The notes under the pieces: model-generated
Database searches by the model: none
What the model was told of the DNA's origin: nothing
What the model saw: the letters and a program-made list of their open reading frames with translations, nothing else
Assembly (NCBI RefSeq): GCF_022012445.1
Contig: NZ_JAKLTS010000017.1
Coordinates: forward strand, 27,643 to 91,642
Length of the DNA: 64,000 nucleotides
Direction: 5' to 3'
Source: Massilia sp. TS11
Lineage (GTDB): Bacteria; Pseudomonadota; Gammaproteobacteria; Burkholderiales; Burkholderiaceae_D
Shown: positions 53,272 to 63,952 of the stretch, piece by piece
How the letters are laid out: each line of letters opens with the position of its first letter
Position numbering within the stretch: the stretch's first letter is position 1
Made by a program: the position numbers and the translations under genes

Positions 53272-56200
53272 ATGGATCGGGGAGCCTTCAACAGCGACTT
53301 TCTGGCCGCAGCCCTCGGGCTGATCGGCCTGCCGGCCTGTGCCTGCGACCGCTTCGGCGCCATCCTCGCCGTCAACCCGGCGCTGACTGAACTGCTGGGC
53401 CACGACGCCTGCGGCAGCACGCTCGCCCAGTTGTTCGCGCCGGCCGCATGGGCGCCGGCCGAGGCCCAGCTGGCCGCGCTGCGCGCGCACGAGGCGCGCT
53501 GGGACAGCGAACTGCAGGTCGGCAGCCTGGCCATCAGCGTCCAGGTGTGCGCCAAGGCCCTGCCAGCCCAGGCCGGCATCGCCGGCGCCACCCTGGTGTT
53601 TTCCGATCTGCGCAGCATCCAGCAGGACCAGGCCGCGCTGCGCCAGACCCTGCTCGAACAGCGCGCCATCTTCGACAACGCGGCGGTCGGCATCCTGTCC
53701 TCGCGCCAGCGCGTGATCCAGCATTGCAACCGGCGCGCCGCCGACATCCTCGGCTATGCGCCGGGCGAACTCGAAGGCCAGGCCGGCCTGGCCATCTATG
53801 CCGATGAGGCCAGCTACGAGGCCCTGGGCGAGGCCGCCTCGCCGCTGCTGGCCGCAGGCAAATCCTTCCACACCGAATGGCAGTTCATGCGCAAGGATGG
53901 CAGCCTGGTCTGGTGCCGCGTGTACGCCCATGCGATCGACCCCGAGCACACCGAGGGCGGCACCATCTGGATTCTGGAAGACATCAACGACAAGCGCCTG
54001 GCCGAGGACAAGCTGCGCCGCTCGGTGCGCGAGATCCAGGCCCTGATGGACAATGCGCCGCTGGCCATCGGCTTTCAGCGCGACGGCCACATCGTGCGCT
54101 ACAACAAGCATTTCGCGCGCCTGTTCGCCTGTCCGGAGGAGGGCGCGCGGCTCGACACGCGCCGCCTGTTCCCCGACGCGCTCGCCTATGCCGAGCTGAT
54201 GGCGGCGGCCGCGCCGATGCTGGTGTCCGGCCAAGCCTACCGCGCCGAACTGGAGATGTGCAGCCAGGACGGCCAGCGTTTCTGGGCCCATGCCTACCTG
54301 TATGCGATCAATGCCCAGGACGCGATCTGGATCCTCGAGGACCGCAGCGCCCAGCGCGCCGCCGACGAAGCCACGCGCCGCCTGGTGCTCGAACAGAAGG
54401 CGATTCTCGACAATGCCTCGGTCGGCATCCTGTTCACCCACAATGGCCTGATGCGCTCATTCAATCCGCGCGTGCCCGAGATGTTTGGCTATACGCACGA
54501 GGAGATGGTCGGCCTGCGCGCGCTCGAGGTGTTCACCTCGGCCAGCGCGTATGCGCGCTTCGGCGAGCTGGCCGGGCCGCTGCTGGGCAGCGGGCAGCTG
54601 TTCGAACTGGCCGAATGGGAATTCCGGCGCAAGGACGGCAGCCAGTTCTGGTGCCGCGTGCGCGCCAAGGCCATCGACGACGCGCGCTCGGGCAATGGCA
54701 CGATCTGGATTCTGGAAGACGTGACGGCCTCGCGCGAGACCCTGATGGAAGTGCAGGCGATCATGACGAATGCCTCGATCGCCATCCTGTTCACCAAGAA
54801 CCGCCTGATCACGCGCTACAACCGTGGTTTTGCCGATATGTTCGCCTACGAGGGCGAGGAGGCGCGCAATCTGCCGGGGCGGGCGCTGTACTGCTCGGAC
54901 GAGGACTATGCCGAAGTCAGCCGCCTGGCCTTCCCGCTGCTGTCCCAGGCCAAACCCTTCCACCACGAGATGCCGATGCTGCGCAAGGACCGCAGCATCT
55001 TCTGGGCCCAGCTGATCGCGTATGTGGTCAACCCGGCCGACCCGACCCAGGGCACGATCTGGATCATCGAGGACCGCACCGAGCAGAAGCGCGCCGAGGA
55101 ATCGCTGCGCAATGCGCTGCTGGAAAATCAGGCCATCCTCGATTCGGCCGTGCTCGGGATCTCGGTGGTCGAGCATGGGCGCAATCTGCGCTGCAACACC
55201 AAGATGGAGGAATTGTTCGGTTACGGGCCGGGCGAGGTGCGCGGCCTGCCGGTGCGCGCCCTGTATCCGGACGAGGCCACCTGGCAGGCGGCGCGCGCGC
55301 AGACGCGCGAGGATTTCGCGGCCGGACGCGTCAACATGTCCGAGCACCAGCTGGTGCGCAAGGACGGCACGCGCTTCTGGGCGCGCCTGTCGGGCCGGCC
55401 CTTCGATCCGTCCCAGCCGCACGGGCGCTCGGTCTGGCTGGTCGACGATGTGACCCAGCGCCGCGAGGCGGCCGAGGCCGTGCGGCGCGCGCGCGACGAA
55501 CTCGAGCTGCGTGTGGCCGAACGCACGGCCGAGCTGGCCGGGGCGAACGCCCAGCTGCAGGGCGAGATTCTCGAGCGCCGCCAGGCCGAGGCGCGCGTGC
55601 ACCACATGGCCTACCACGATTCTCTGACCGGTCTGCCCAATCGCGCGCTGCTGGCCGACCGGCTCGACCGCGCCATGCTGGCCGTGCAGCGCTCGGAGCG
55701 CAAGCTGGCCGTGATGTTCCTCGACCTCGACCGTTTCAAGACCATCAATGATTCGCTCGGCCACCACACGGGTGACCGCCTGCTGAAGGAAGTGGCCAGC
55801 CGCCTGTGCCGCGCGGTGCGCGCCAGCGACACCGTGGCGCGCCTGGGCGGCGACGAATTCGTGGTGCTGGTGCCGGGCATCCGCAGCGGCGAGGAAAGCA
55901 CGATGGTGGCCGAGAAGATCATCGACGCGCTGGCCGCCCCCTTCCCGCTGGAAGAGCGCATGCTGCACATCACGCCTTCGATCGGCATCTGCGTCTATCC
56001 CGACGACGGCGAGGACGTCGATACCCTGATGCGCCATGCCGACGCCGCCATGTACCACGCCAAGGCCAGCGGGCGGAATAACTTCCAGTTCTTCACCCAG
56101 CGCATGAACCTCGTGGCGGCCCAGCATTTCGAGCTCGAGTCGAGCCTGCGCGGGGCCCTGCAGCGCCAGGAGTTCACGCTGTATTTCCAGCCGATTATCG

Positions 56201-56892
56201 ATATCCGCACGCGCCAGCTGCATGCGATGGAGGTGCTGCTGCGCTGGCAGTGCCCGCAGCGCGGCCTGGTCACGCCCGACCAGTTCATTCCGATGTTGGA
56301 GGACAACGGCCAGATCGTCGCCATCGGCGAGTGGGTGATCGCAACGGCCTGCCGCCAGATTCTGGCCTGGCAGCAAGCGGGCCTGGCCGTGGTGCCGCTG
56401 TCGATCAATCTGTCGGCGCGCCAGTTCATGCACCGCGGCCTGATCGATTCGATCCGGCGCGCGCTCGACGAGACCGGGATTGCGCCCGACATGATCGAAT
56501 TCGAGATCACCGAGACGGCCGTCATGCAGCACGGCGAGCAGACGCTCGAGATTCTCGGCCAGATCAATGGCATGGGGATTCCGCTGTCGATCGACGATTT
56601 CGGCACCGGCTATTCGAGCCTGGCCTATCTGAAGCGCTTCCCCGTGCACAAGGTGAAGATCGACCGCGCCTTCATCAAGGACCTCGAGCACAGCGCCGAG
56701 GACCGCGCGATCGTACGCGCGATCATTGCGCTGGCCGACAGCATGCAGCTGTCCGTGGTGGCCGAAGGGGTGGAGACTGAGGCCCAGTTCGCCCTGTTGC
56801 GCGGCAAGGGCTGCCAGTTTGCCCAGGGTTATCTGTTTGCCCAGCCGCAGCCGGCCACCCAGGCCGCGGCCCTGCTCGAGCAGCTCAGCTGA
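53272..56892 (+). CDS. Multi-PAS GGDEF-EAL cyclic-di-GMP protein
   Basis: This 1206-aa protein has no membrane segments. Five or so tandem PAS domains span residues about 10-745 (repeated [11 protein letters not shown]/IWILEDxT signatures). GGDEF ([10 protein letters not shown], about 858-866) has an upstream RASD I-site, so diguanylate cyclase and product inhibition look possible. The EAL domain (from about 955) has EVL in place of EAL (MEVLLRW), plus [24 protein letters not shown] and EGVETEAQ. All metal and base residues look present, so phosphodiesterase activity is also plausible. Confidence 0.93.
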   Translation: MDRGAFNSDFLAAALGLIGLPACACDRFGAILAVNPALTELLGHDACGSTLAQLFAPAAWAPAEAQLAALRAHEARWDSELQVGSLAISVQVCAKALPAQAGIAGATLVFSDLRSIQQDQAALRQTLLEQRAIFDNAAVGILSSRQRVIQHCNRRAADILGYAPGELEGQAGLAIYADEASYEALGEAASPLLAAGKSFHTEWQFMRKDGSLVWCRVYAHAIDPEHTEGGTIWILEDINDKRLAEDKLRRSVREIQALMDNAPLAIGFQRDGHIVRYNKHFARLFACPEEGARLDTRRLFPDALAYAELMAAAAPMLVSGQAYRAELEMCSQDGQRFWAHAYLYAINAQDAIWILEDRSAQRAADEATRRLVLEQKAILDNASVGILFTHNGLMRSFNPRVPEMFGYTHEEMVGLRALEVFTSASAYARFGELAGPLLGSGQLFELAEWEFRRKDGSQFWCRVRAKAIDDARSGNGTIWILEDVTASRETLMEVQAIMTNASIAILFTKNRLITRYNRGFADMFAYEGEEARNLPGRALYCSDEDYAEVSRLAFPLLSQAKPFHHEMPMLRKDRSIFWAQLIAYVVNPADPTQGTIWIIEDRTEQKRAEESLRNALLENQAILDSAVLGISVVEHGRNLRCNTKMEELFGYGPGEVRGLPVRALYPDEATWQAARAQTREDFAAGRVNMSEHQLVRKDGTRFWARLSGRPFDPSQPHGRSVWLVDDVTQRREAAEAVRRARDELELRVAERTAELAGANAQLQGEILERRQAEARVHHMAYHDSLTGLPNRALLADRLDRAMLAVQRSERKLAVMFLDLDRFKTINDSLGHHTGDRLLKEVASRLCRAVRASDTVARLGGDEFVVLVPGIRSGEESTMVAEKIIDALAAPFPLEERMLHITPSIGICVYPDDGEDVDTLMRHADAAMYHAKASGRNNFQFFTQRMNLVAAQHFELESSLRGALQRQEFTLYFQPIIDIRTRQLHAMEVLLRWQCPQRGLVTPDQFIPMLEDNGQIVAIGEWVIATACRQILAWQQAGLAVVPLSINLSARQFMHRGLIDSIRRALDETGIAPDMIEFEITETAVMQHGEQTLEILGQINGMGIPLSIDDFGTGYSSLAYLKRFPVHKVKIDRAFIKDLEHSAEDRAIVRAIIALADSMQLSVVAEGVETEAQFALLRGKGCQFAQGYLFAQPQPATQAAALLEQLS

Positions 56893-57655
56893 GCGTGGCG
56901 ACCACGGGTGCGTGGTCGGACGGCTGTTCCCACTTGCGCGGTTCGCGGTCGATGCTGCAGGCCGTGCAGCGCGCGCGCAGCGCGTCCGACAGCAGAATGT
57001 GGTCAATGCGCAGGCCCTTGTTCAGACGGAAGCCGAGCTGGCGGTAGTCCCACCAGCTGAAGGATTTATCGGCCTGTTCAAACAGGCGGAAGGCGTCGCT
57101 CAGGCCGAGGTCGAGCAAGGCCTGCAGGGCCGCGCGTTCCTTGTCCGAGCACAGCACCTGGCCGGCCCAGGCGGCCGGGTCGTGCACGTCGCGGTCCTCG
57201 GGGGCGATGTTGTAATCGCCGAGAATGGCCAGGCCCTGGGTGGCGTGGGCCGCCAGTTCGGCCTGCAGCCAGGTCTTCAGACCGTCCAGCCAGGCCAGCT
57301 TGTAGACGTATTTGTCGCTGTCGACCGCCTGGCCGTTGGGCACATAGGCGCAGATGAAACGCAGGCCGTCGACGGTGGCGGCCAGCAGGCGCTGCTGCTC
57401 GTCGGGGAAGTGCGGGTTGTTCTTGACCACGTCCGTGATCGGCGCGCGCGCCAGAATCGCCACGCCGTTATAGGTTTTTTGTCCGGTAAACGCAACGTTG
57501 TAACCTGCCGCCTCAATCTCAGCGACAGGGAATTTGTCATCGGTCAGCTTGGTTTCCTGCAAACACAGCACATCGACGGGATGGGCGGCCAGCCACTGGA
57601 GCAGGTGGGGCAGGCGGACTTTCAGAGAATTGACATTCCAGGTGGCGATTTTCAT
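56885..57655 (-). CDS. xthA: Exodeoxyribonuclease III
   Basis: This 256-aa AP endonuclease/3'-5' exonuclease has the motifs [17 protein letters not shown] (metal Glu), [15 protein letters not shown] and SDHAPV (catalytic Asp-His). It acts in base excision repair. The start MKIATWNVN at 57655 fits the family. The last 8 nt overlap the end of the convergent c-di-GMP gene. Confidence 0.95.
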   Translation of the reverse strand: MKIATWNVNSLKVRLPHLLQWLAAHPVDVLCLQETKLTDDKFPVAEIEAAGYNVAFTGQKTYNGVAILARAPITDVVKNNPHFPDEQQRLLAATVDGLRFICAYVPNGQAVDSDKYVYKLAWLDGLKTWLQAELAAHATQGLAILGDYNIAPEDRDVHDPAAWAGQVLCSDKERAALQALLDLGLSDAFRLFEQADKSFSWWDYRQLGFRLNKGLRIDHILLSDALRARCTACSIDREPRKWEQPSDHAPVVATLS

Positions 57656-57769
57656 AGAGAGCAAGCGGTTGGCGCAGACAAGGACGCGATTATCGCCTAA
57701 AGCTCGCCCGGAAGTTTGCCGATTTAAACTGGTACTAATGCTAACGAACTTGTGATAGAGAACGTTTTG

Positions 57770-57798
57770 TTGAAACCGAGAAATTTATCGGCTATGAT
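57770..57798 (+). promoter_or_regulatory. Sigma-70 promoter of the 57.9-kb operon
   Basis: TTGAAA (57770-57775), a 17-nt spacer and TATGAT (57793-57798) form a strong promoter. The leader of about 125 nt contains a small hairpin GCATT-TGACG-AATGC (57840-57854). The rest of 57656-57930 shows no gene. Confidence 0.7.
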
Positions 57799-57930
57799 TT
57801 GGTTTGAACGCACCCCGAACCCGTGCGCACTGCAGTCACGCATTTGACGAATGCAGGCGATGGCCATATTATTAAGTATTGCCATTTTATCAGTGAGACG
57901 TGCGCTCAAGCATTGAAAGAGGAAAAACAA

Positions 57931-58236
57931 ATGCGTAGTGCTTTTGAAGCCTGGGCCGCCAAAGATGGCCACATCGTCCGCCGTCGTGAAGACAAGCCTG
58001 ACGAATATCTCGTGTACGAAACGCAGCGCCGCTGGATGATCTGGCAGGCCGCGCTGGCACACAGCAAACCCACCACCACCCGCAAAAAGAGCATGGCCCC
58101 GGATGAAGCCGAAGTGCGCAACCGCGTACTCAATGAAGTGCTGGCCGCCTTCAGCGGGCTGGAACAGGCCGACGGCATCGACGGCATCGTCAAAGTCATC
58201 AACAGCCTGAAATCCAAGCAAGCCGAACAGGCTTGA
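57931..58236 (+). CDS. Hypothetical protein (101 aa)
   Basis: ATG 57931 has AGAGGA eight bases upstream. The product has an N-terminal alpha/beta part (FEAWAAKDGHIVRRREDKPDEYLVYETQRRWMIWQAAL) and a helical acidic C-terminus. It looks conserved in Oxalobacteraceae by style, but I recognise no family. Its stop overlaps the DUF1653 start. Confidence 0.65.
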   Translation: MRSAFEAWAAKDGHIVRRREDKPDEYLVYETQRRWMIWQAALAHSKPTTTRKKSMAPDEAEVRNRVLNEVLAAFSGLEQADGIDGIVKVINSLKSKQAEQA

Positions 58237-58427
58237 TGCGCTATCGCCACTACAAGGGCGGCATTTACGAACTCGTCGGTGAAGCCACTTACGAGGCCGA
58301 TCTGTCGCCCATGATCGTGTATCGCTCTCCCAAGGGCGATCTGTGGGTGCGTACCCGCGAAAACTTCTTCGAGATGGTCGAAATCGATGGCACACTGGTG
58401 CCCCGTTTTGCCCCTATCGAGGACTGA
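58236..58427 (+). CDS. DUF1653 family protein (63 aa)
   Basis: [20 protein letters not shown] and [21 protein letters not shown] are the DUF1653 signature; the family is a small beta protein of unknown role. ATG 58236 shares a base with the previous TGA. Confidence 0.85.
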   Translation: MRYRHYKGGIYELVGEATYEADLSPMIVYRSPKGDLWVRTRENFFEMVEIDGTLVPRFAPIED

Positions 58428-58428
58428 T

Positions 58429-58893
58429 ATGCGCGTTATTCTCGCTGTGTTGTGCACGCTCGGGCTGTCGCTCGCGCGTGCCGAGACCATTGGCTCGGTC
58501 GACACCGTTTTCAAATTCATTGGTCCCGACCACAAGATCGTGGTCGAGGTCTTCGACGACCCCCTCGTCGGCGGCGTCAGCTGCTATCTGTCGCGCGCCA
58601 AGACGGGCGGCCTGAAGGGCGCGGTCGGCCTGGTCGAGGACAAGTCCGACGCGTCCGTGGCCTGCCGCCAGGTCGGCGCCATCAGCTTCAAGGGCAAGGT
58701 GCCGCAGCAGGACGAAGTGTTCACCGAGCGAGCCTCGATTTTCTTCAAGCATGTGCGGGTGGTGCGCATGGTCGACGCCAAGCGCAATGCCCTGGTCTAC
58801 CTCGTGTATTCGGACAAGCTGATCGAAGGCAGCCCGAAGAACAGCGTGACGGCGGTGCCGGTGCCGGCGGCCACGCCGATTCCCCTCAAATGA
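58429..58893 (+). CDS. creA: CreA family periplasmic protein
   Basis: This 154-aa protein has a signal peptide ([18 protein letters not shown]) and the CreA core [39 protein letters not shown]. Function is unknown despite the name. It starts 1 nt after the DUF1653 stop. Confidence 0.9.
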   Translation: MRVILAVLCTLGLSLARAETIGSVDTVFKFIGPDHKIVVEVFDDPLVGGVSCYLSRAKTGGLKGAVGLVEDKSDASVACRQVGAISFKGKVPQQDEVFTERASIFFKHVRVVRMVDAKRNALVYLVYSDKLIEGSPKNSVTAVPVPAATPIPLK

Positions 58894-58918
58894 CAGCAGG
58901 CGCTGCCGTTAAAGCGGT

Positions 58919-59356
58919 ATGAAGACGTTTTTCCTGCCATGCCTGGCGCTGGCCCTGAGCGGCTGCGCCACCCTGACCGAGCCGCTTGAACAGACGCTGC
59001 AGGTGCAGACCGTGTTCGAGCACCGCGAGGTGCGCGGCGTCGGCTGTGTGCTCAGCAATCCATTCGGGCGCTGGTTTGTCACCAGTCCCGGCCGCGTGAC
59101 CGTGCGGCGCAGCTTCGGCGATCTGCAGGTCGACTGCCGCCAGGGCAGCGAGCTGCAGGCGCGCGAGAGCATCGCCTCCAAGGAAAACACCACACTGTGG
59201 ACGAATGTGGCGCTCACGGCCGGCATCGGCTACTACGTCGACAAGCAGACCGGCGCCGGCTTCGACTATCCGGCCACCCTGACCGTGGTGCTGCAGCGCG
59301 CCGCCCCGCTGGCGGCCCCGCCCAATGCCGGCACCGCCGGCACCCCCGTGTTCTAA
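58919..59356 (+). CDS. Small lipoprotein (145 aa)
   Basis: Lipobox LALALSG-C at residue 16. The mature domain (VGCVLSNPFGRWFVTSPGRVTVRRSFGDLQVDC) resembles PEGA-like or surface-antigen-associated lipoproteins with a glycine-rich membrane-like stretch (ALTAGIGYYVD). No firm family. Last gene of the operon from 57931. Confidence 0.75.
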   Translation: MKTFFLPCLALALSGCATLTEPLEQTLQVQTVFEHREVRGVGCVLSNPFGRWFVTSPGRVTVRRSFGDLQVDCRQGSELQARESIASKENTTLWTNVALTAGIGYYVDKQTGAGFDYPATLTVVLQRAAPLAAPPNAGTAGTPVF

Positions 59357-59363
59357 AAAGAAA

Positions 59364-59384
59364 AAATGGGGTCAGACCCCATTT
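59364..59384. repeat. GGGGTCAGACCCC palindrome
   Basis: AAATGGGGTCAGACCCCATTT is a 21-bp palindrome (central base unpaired). The same core recurs at 63954 and 63987, and a related GGGGTCAGG core begins the 44-bp repeats at 42.6 kb. Confidence 0.85.
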
Positions 59385-59405
59385 ATCTGGTGGGCAAGGC
59401 TGGGC

Positions 59406-59440
59406 AAAAAAAATGGCGAACCGTGGTTCGCCATTTTTTT
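59406..59440. terminator. Bidirectional terminator between lipoprotein gene and pepA
   Basis: AATGGCGAACC/GGTTCGCCATT (11 bp, GT loop) is flanked by A8 and T7, serving both convergent transcripts. Confidence 0.9.
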
Positions 59441-59453
59441 CGTTCCGGCCCGA

Positions 59454-60950
59454 TCAGCCTGCGCGCTTGATCAGGAAGGTGGTCAGCAGGGGCACCGGAC
59501 GGCCGGTGGCGCCCTTGGCCGCGCCCGACTTCCAGGCGGTGCCGGCGATGTCGATGTGGGCCCACTTGTAGCTGCGCGTGAAGTTCTCGAGGAAGCAGGC
59601 GGCAGTGATCGAGCCGCCCGGCTGGCCGCCGATATTGGCCAGATCGGCGAAGTTCGACTTCAGCTGCTCGTTGTAGAGCTCGCCCGTGGGCATGCGCCAG
59701 GCCGTGTCCGACGCCTGCTTGCCAGCCGCCAGCAGCTCGTCGGCCAGGGCGTCGTGGTCCTCGTCGTGACGGGTGAACAGGCCCGAGTTGTGGTTGCCCA
59801 GGGCAATCACGCAGGCGCCGGTCAGGGTCGCGATGTCGATCACGGCGGCCGGCTTGAAGCGCTCGGCATAGGTGAGGGCGTCGCACAGGATCAGGCGGCC
59901 TTCGGCGTCGGTATTCAGGATTTCAATCGTCAGGCCGTTCATCGCGGTGACGATGTCGCCCGGCTTGGTGGCGCGGCCCGAGGGCATGTTCTCGCAGGCC
60001 GGGATCACGCCGATGACGTTGAGCTTCAGATTCAGTTCGCCGATCGCGCGGAAGGTGCCGAGCACCGAGCCGGCGCCGCACATGTCGTACTTCATCTCGT
60101 CCATGCTCGGGCCCGGCTTGAGCGAAATGCCGCCGGTGTCGAAGGTGATGCCCTTGCCGACCAGGACCACGGGCGCGTCCTTCGGCTTGCCGCCCATGTG
60201 CTTGATGACGATGAATTTGGGCGGCTGCTCGCTGCCATTCGTGACCGACAGGAAGGAACCCATCTTCAGGGCTTCGAGCTGCTTGCGCTCGAGCACTTCG
60301 ACGCTGAAGCCATAGTCCTTGCCGAGCTTCTTGGCGGTATTGGCCAGATAGGTCGGGTTGGCCACGTTCGGCGACAGGTTGCCGAGTTCCTTGGTCAGCT
60401 CCATGCCATTGACGATGGCGATGGCCTGGGCCAGGGCGGTCTTGTTGGCGGCATTGGCGGCGCAGGCCAGGGTGATCTTGCGCACGCCGCTGGTGCTGGT
60501 GTCCTTCTTGGACTTCTGGCCGTCGGTGCGGAACACCGACTCGCGCAGGGCCTGGACGGCGCTGCGGATGGCCCAGGCCGTATCGCGGCCTTTGACGTCG
60601 TCGAAGGGCAGGGCCAGCACGGCGTCGTTGCAGCCGAGCGTGGTGAAGGCCTTGGCGGCGGCCTGGACGGCGCTGGTGAAGGCTTTCTCGCTGAGGGCGT
60701 CGGCGCTGCCGAGGCCGACCAGCAGCACGCGCGCGGCGCCCACCTTGTCAAGACCGCGCAGCAGCAGGGCGCTGCCCGGCTTGCCGCTGATATCACCGGA
60801 CTTCAGCGCTGCGCTGATGGCGCCGCTGGCATCGAGGGCGTCGGCCGCGGCCGACAGTTTCTTATTTTCGAACACGCCCACGACCACGCAACCGCTTTTG
60901 GCGGCGGCGATGCTGTTTTTGGCGTCGTAAGCTTTTATGCTAAAGTCCAT
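59454..60950 (-). CDS. pepA: Leucyl aminopeptidase (cytosol aminopeptidase)
   Basis: This 498-aa M17 metallopeptidase has signatures [17 protein letters not shown] (metal Lys/Asp), [13 protein letters not shown] and the family motif [14 protein letters not shown]. It removes N-terminal amino acids and, in E. coli, also binds DNA in Xer recombination. ATG 60950 with GGAGAAC upstream; divergent from lptF, as is usual. Confidence 0.96.
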   Translation of the reverse strand: MDFSIKAYDAKNSIAAAKSGCVVVGVFENKKLSAAADALDASGAISAALKSGDISGKPGSALLLRGLDKVGAARVLLVGLGSADALSEKAFTSAVQAAAKAFTTLGCNDAVLALPFDDVKGRDTAWAIRSAVQALRESVFRTDGQKSKKDTSTSGVRKITLACAANAANKTALAQAIAIVNGMELTKELGNLSPNVANPTYLANTAKKLGKDYGFSVEVLERKQLEALKMGSFLSVTNGSEQPPKFIVIKHMGGKPKDAPVVLVGKGITFDTGGISLKPGPSMDEMKYDMCGAGSVLGTFRAIGELNLKLNVIGVIPACENMPSGRATKPGDIVTAMNGLTIEILNTDAEGRLILCDALTYAERFKPAAVIDIATLTGACVIALGNHNSGLFTRHDEDHDALADELLAAGKQASDTAWRMPTGELYNEQLKSNFADLANIGGQPGGSITAACFLENFTRSYKWAHIDIAGTAWKSGAAKGATGRPVPLLTTFLIKRAG

Positions 60951-60995
60951 GTGGTTCTCCGTTTGACGATATGGATAGCGCAGTGCATAGCTCGC

Positions 60996-61002
60996 TATTA
61001 TA
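60996..61002. promoter_or_regulatory. Overlapping divergent -10 elements (pepA/lptF)
   Basis: Leftward TATAAT (61002-60997) and rightward TATTAT (60996-61001) overlap in one TTATAA-centred box. The rightward one lies only 9 nt before the lptF ATG, which has no Shine-Dalgarno. No convincing -35 was found for either. Confidence 0.4.
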
Positions 61003-61010
61003 AATCCCCA

Positions 61011-62129
61011 ATGATTTTTCAACGAGCTTTGCGCCGTGAGATGGCCGCAGCCGCTGGCGCGACCTTCACCGTGCTGTTCACGCTGTTTGCTACCTGGACC
61101 CTGATTTCCATTCTGGGCAAGGCGGCCGGCGGCAAGGTCGCCTCGAGCGATGTGGCAGCCCTGATCGCGTTCGCCGCCCTTAACTATCTGCCCAATGTGC
61201 TGATCCTGACGGCCTTTATCGCCGTGCTGGCCGTGGTCACGCGCAGCTATCGCGACTCCGAAATGGTGGTCTGGTTTGCCTCCGGCCAGTCGCTGCGCGA
61301 GTGGATCCGCCCGGTGCTGGTGTTCGGCCTGCCGATCGTGCTGCTGATCGCCTTCCTCAGTCTGGTGGCGACGCCGTGGGCGAACATGAAGAACGACGAA
61401 TACGTCGAGCGCTTCGAAAAGCGCGAGGACCTGCAGAAGGTCTCGCCCGGCCAGTTCCGCGAATCGGCCGCCAGCAACCGCATCTTCTTCGTCGAAGGCG
61501 TGACTGGCGAAACCAGCAATGTGCAGAATGTGTTCGTCAACACGGTCGACCAGAACGGCAACACCATCGTGGTCGCGCGCGAAGGCGTGATCGAGGAAGA
61601 CAAGAAGGGCAACCGCTACCTGGTGCTGAAGAACGGGCGCCGCTATCAGGGCGTGCCCGGCCAGGCCGATTTCCAGTCGATGGAGTTCGAGCGCTACAGC
61701 ATGCGCGTGCAGACCAAGGCGCCTGTGCTCGGCTCCGAGAAGGCCACCAAATCGATGTCCACGCTTGAACTGCTGGCCGATGGCGGCCGCATCGCCATGT
61801 CCGAACTGCTGTGGCGCATCGCCTTGCCGCTGATGGCCCTGGTCCTGATCCTGCTGGCCATTCCGCTCGGCTTCGTCAATCCGCGCGCCGGCAGCTCGGC
61901 CAATCTGATTTTCGCCGTGCTGATCTTCTTCACCTATGCCAACCTGACGCGCGTGATCGAAGCCAGCGTCAAGCAGGGCAAGCTGGCGTTTGCGCTCGGC
62001 TGGTGGCCGCTGCACCTGGCCGCGGCCCTGTGCGTGGTGGCCCTGTTCGCCTGGCGCCTGAATGTGAATCACCGCTACCATCCGCTGGTGCTGTGGAATG
62101 CGCTGAAACGCGCCAAGGCCGGCCTATGA
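61011..62129 (+). CDS. lptF: LPS export ABC transporter permease LptF
   Basis: This 372-aa YjgP/YjgQ-family permease has six membrane helices (three N-terminal to about residue 120, three C-terminal from about 265) around a periplasmic beta-jellyroll. It starts [21 protein letters not shown] as LptF does. With LptG and LptB2 it extracts LPS from the inner membrane. Coupled to lptG by ATGA. Confidence 0.95.
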   Translation: MIFQRALRREMAAAAGATFTVLFTLFATWTLISILGKAAGGKVASSDVAALIAFAALNYLPNVLILTAFIAVLAVVTRSYRDSEMVVWFASGQSLREWIRPVLVFGLPIVLLIAFLSLVATPWANMKNDEYVERFEKREDLQKVSPGQFRESAASNRIFFVEGVTGETSNVQNVFVNTVDQNGNTIVVAREGVIEEDKKGNRYLVLKNGRRYQGVPGQADFQSMEFERYSMRVQTKAPVLGSEKATKSMSTLELLADGGRIAMSELLWRIALPLMALVLILLAIPLGFVNPRAGSSANLIFAVLIFFTYANLTRVIEASVKQGKLAFALGWWPLHLAAALCVVALFAWRLNVNHRYHPLVLWNALKRAKAGL

Positions 62130-63277
62130 AAATCCTACAACGCTATTTCGCCGTCTCGATTGCCCAGGCCGTGGCCTTCGTGCTGGCCGCCTTCCTCGGC
62201 CTGCAGGCCTTCATGGACCTGACCAGCGAGCTGCCCTCGGTCGGCAAGGGCGCCTACACGATCGGCCACGCCTTCCTGTACGTGCTGATGCTGCTGCCCG
62301 GCCATGTCTACGAGCTGATGCCCGTGGCCGCGCTGATCGGCACCATCTACACGATGGCCCAGTTCGCGCAGACCTCGGAATTCACGATCATGCGCGCCTC
62401 CGGCCTGTCGACCCTGCAGGCGGCCCTGATGCTGGTGAAGATCGGCATCGGCTTCGTGATCGTGACCTTCATCTTCGGCGAGCTGATCACGCCACGCACG
62501 GCCACCCTGGCCGAAGAGATGCGCCTGTCGGCCAAGGGCGCGACCGTGTCCCAGCAATTCCGCACCGGCATGTGGACCAAGGACATCGTGCGCGGCCCCA
62601 ATGGCGAGGTCAGCGGTTCGCGCTTCTTCAACGTCAAGAAGATCAGCCCCCAGGGCCAGCTACAGGACGTCAAGCTGTATGAATTCGATACGCGTTTTCG
62701 CCTGCGCCTGCTGACGACGGCGGCCAGCGCCGACTATCGCGGCAACAACACCTGGCGCCTGAACGAGGTGACCGAGACCCTGTTCAGCAATAGCGGCAAA
62801 GGCGCCGAGGCCGGCGTGAACGGCATTGCGCACGAGGCCAGTGTGGTCGACACGCGTAAGCTGCCGAGCAAGGATCTGCTGTCCGAAATTACGCCCAAGA
62901 TTCTGTCGGTGTCGGCGTCCTCGCCCGAGACCATGTCGGCCCAGGAGCTGGCCGTCTACACGCGCCATCTGGCCGAAAACCGCCAGGAGACCGACCGCTT
63001 CCGCATCGCCTTCTGGAAGAAGATCATCGACCCGTTCACCATCTTCGTGCTGATGGCGCTGGCGCTGCCGTTTGCCTATCTGCATACGCGCAGCGGCGGG
63101 GTCAGCCTGAAAATCTTCATCGGCATCATGATTGGCGTGACCTTCTTCTGGGTCAATGCCCTGTTTTCCCACCTCGGCCTGTTGTCGACCTGGCCCGCCT
63201 TCCTGACGGCCGTGGCGCCCTCGGTGCTGTTCTTCGCGATGGCACTGGCGGCGCTGTGGTGGGTGGAGCGCCACTGA
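62126..63277 (+). CDS. lptG: LPS export ABC transporter permease LptG
   Basis: The 383-aa partner of LptF has the same six-helix/jellyroll layout: N-terminal [19 protein letters not shown], the LPGHVYELMPVAALIGTIY helix and the C-terminal FWKKIIDPFTIFVLMALALPFAY coupling region. Its stop overlaps the next start. Confidence 0.95.
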   Translation: MKILQRYFAVSIAQAVAFVLAAFLGLQAFMDLTSELPSVGKGAYTIGHAFLYVLMLLPGHVYELMPVAALIGTIYTMAQFAQTSEFTIMRASGLSTLQAALMLVKIGIGFVIVTFIFGELITPRTATLAEEMRLSAKGATVSQQFRTGMWTKDIVRGPNGEVSGSRFFNVKKISPQGQLQDVKLYEFDTRFRLRLLTTAASADYRGNNTWRLNEVTETLFSNSGKGAEAGVNGIAHEASVVDTRKLPSKDLLSEITPKILSVSASSPETMSAQELAVYTRHLAENRQETDRFRIAFWKKIIDPFTIFVLMALALPFAYLHTRSGGVSLKIFIGIMIGVTFFWVNALFSHLGLLSTWPAFLTAVAPSVLFFAMALAALWWVERH

Positions 63278-63651
63278 TGAGCAAACGCGCGATTGTCCTG
63301 TTTGCGCATGGGGCCCGTTCCGCGTCCTGGCGCGCCCCGTTTGAGCGCCTGGCCGAGCTGGTGGCGGCGCGCAATCCCGACGCGGCCGTGAGCCTGGCCT
63401 TCCTCGAGCTGATGGAGCCGCGCCTGCCCGAGGCCGTCCACGCGGCGATTGCGGCCGGCGCCGAGGCCGTCAGCATCGTGCCGATTTTCCTGGGGCAGGG
63501 CGGCCATGTGCTGCGCGACCTGCCGCCGCTGGTCGCGGACCTGCGCGCAGCCCATCCGCAGGTGCCGATCGCCCTGGCCGAGGCCGTGGGCGAGAACGCC
63601 GCCGTGCTCGAAGCGATTGCCGCCTACTGCAGCGCACCAAAACTCGTCTGA
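63277..63651 (+). CDS. cbiX: CbiX/SirB-type sirohydrochlorin chelatase
   Basis: This short 124-aa single-domain chelatase has the N-terminal metal/substrate His in LFAHGARSASW and VPIFLGQGGHVLRDLP. It inserts Fe or Co into sirohydrochlorin for siroheme or cobalamin. Translational coupling to lptG (TGATG) is common in Burkholderiales. Confidence 0.85.
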   Translation: MSKRAIVLFAHGARSASWRAPFERLAELVAARNPDAAVSLAFLELMEPRLPEAVHAAIAAGAEAVSIVPIFLGQGGHVLRDLPPLVADLRAAHPQVPIALAEAVGENAAVLEAIAAYCSAPKLV

Positions 63652-63713
63652 GTGATTGTGTCAAGCGAAAATTGTTGCATTTGCAACTATTCGCGCAAAA
63701 TTCTCCGAAATCC

Positions 63714-63742
63714 TTGAGACACATCAAGTTTTTCGTGCTAAT
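63714..63742 (+). promoter_or_regulatory. Candidate promoter for the 36-aa ORF
   Basis: TTGAGA (63714-63719) and GCTAAT (63737-63742) at 17-nt spacing, in an AT-rich stretch about 75 nt upstream of ATG 63819. A GTTGCA-TT-TGCAAC palindrome lies just upstream, near 63674-63687. Confidence 0.45.
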
Positions 63743-63818
63743 TTAGTCATCAACAAGCGGACCAGGCCCACAGATGGCCGGCCCTTGTACAGACAAACGC
63801 GAAAATCGGAGACAACAG

Positions 63819-63929
63819 ATGAACCAACTGAACCCGGCCACGCTGGCCCGCCGCAAGGCCTTACTGATCGTCACCCTCGCCGCCGCCGGCTCCGGCGCGC
63901 TGACCTTGCTGCGCACCTGGCTCGGCTAA
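63819..63929 (+). CDS. Small membrane peptide (36 aa)
   Basis: ATG 63819 follows CGGAGACAAC. The 36-residue product has a polar start (MNQLNPATLARRKA), one hydrophobic segment (LLIVTLAAAGSGALTLL) and a short tail. It has an own promoter-like region and ribosome site and is isolated from other genes. Function unknown. Confidence 0.55.
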   Translation: MNQLNPATLARRKALLIVTLAAAGSGALTLLRTWLG

Positions 63930-63952
63930 GCAGAATTCCCTCGCAAACAAAT

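Noticed and set aside
59325..61010. N-terminal extension of the lptF frame by 562 codons
   Set aside because: The extension is antisense to pepA. LptF proteins start at the ATG at 61011.
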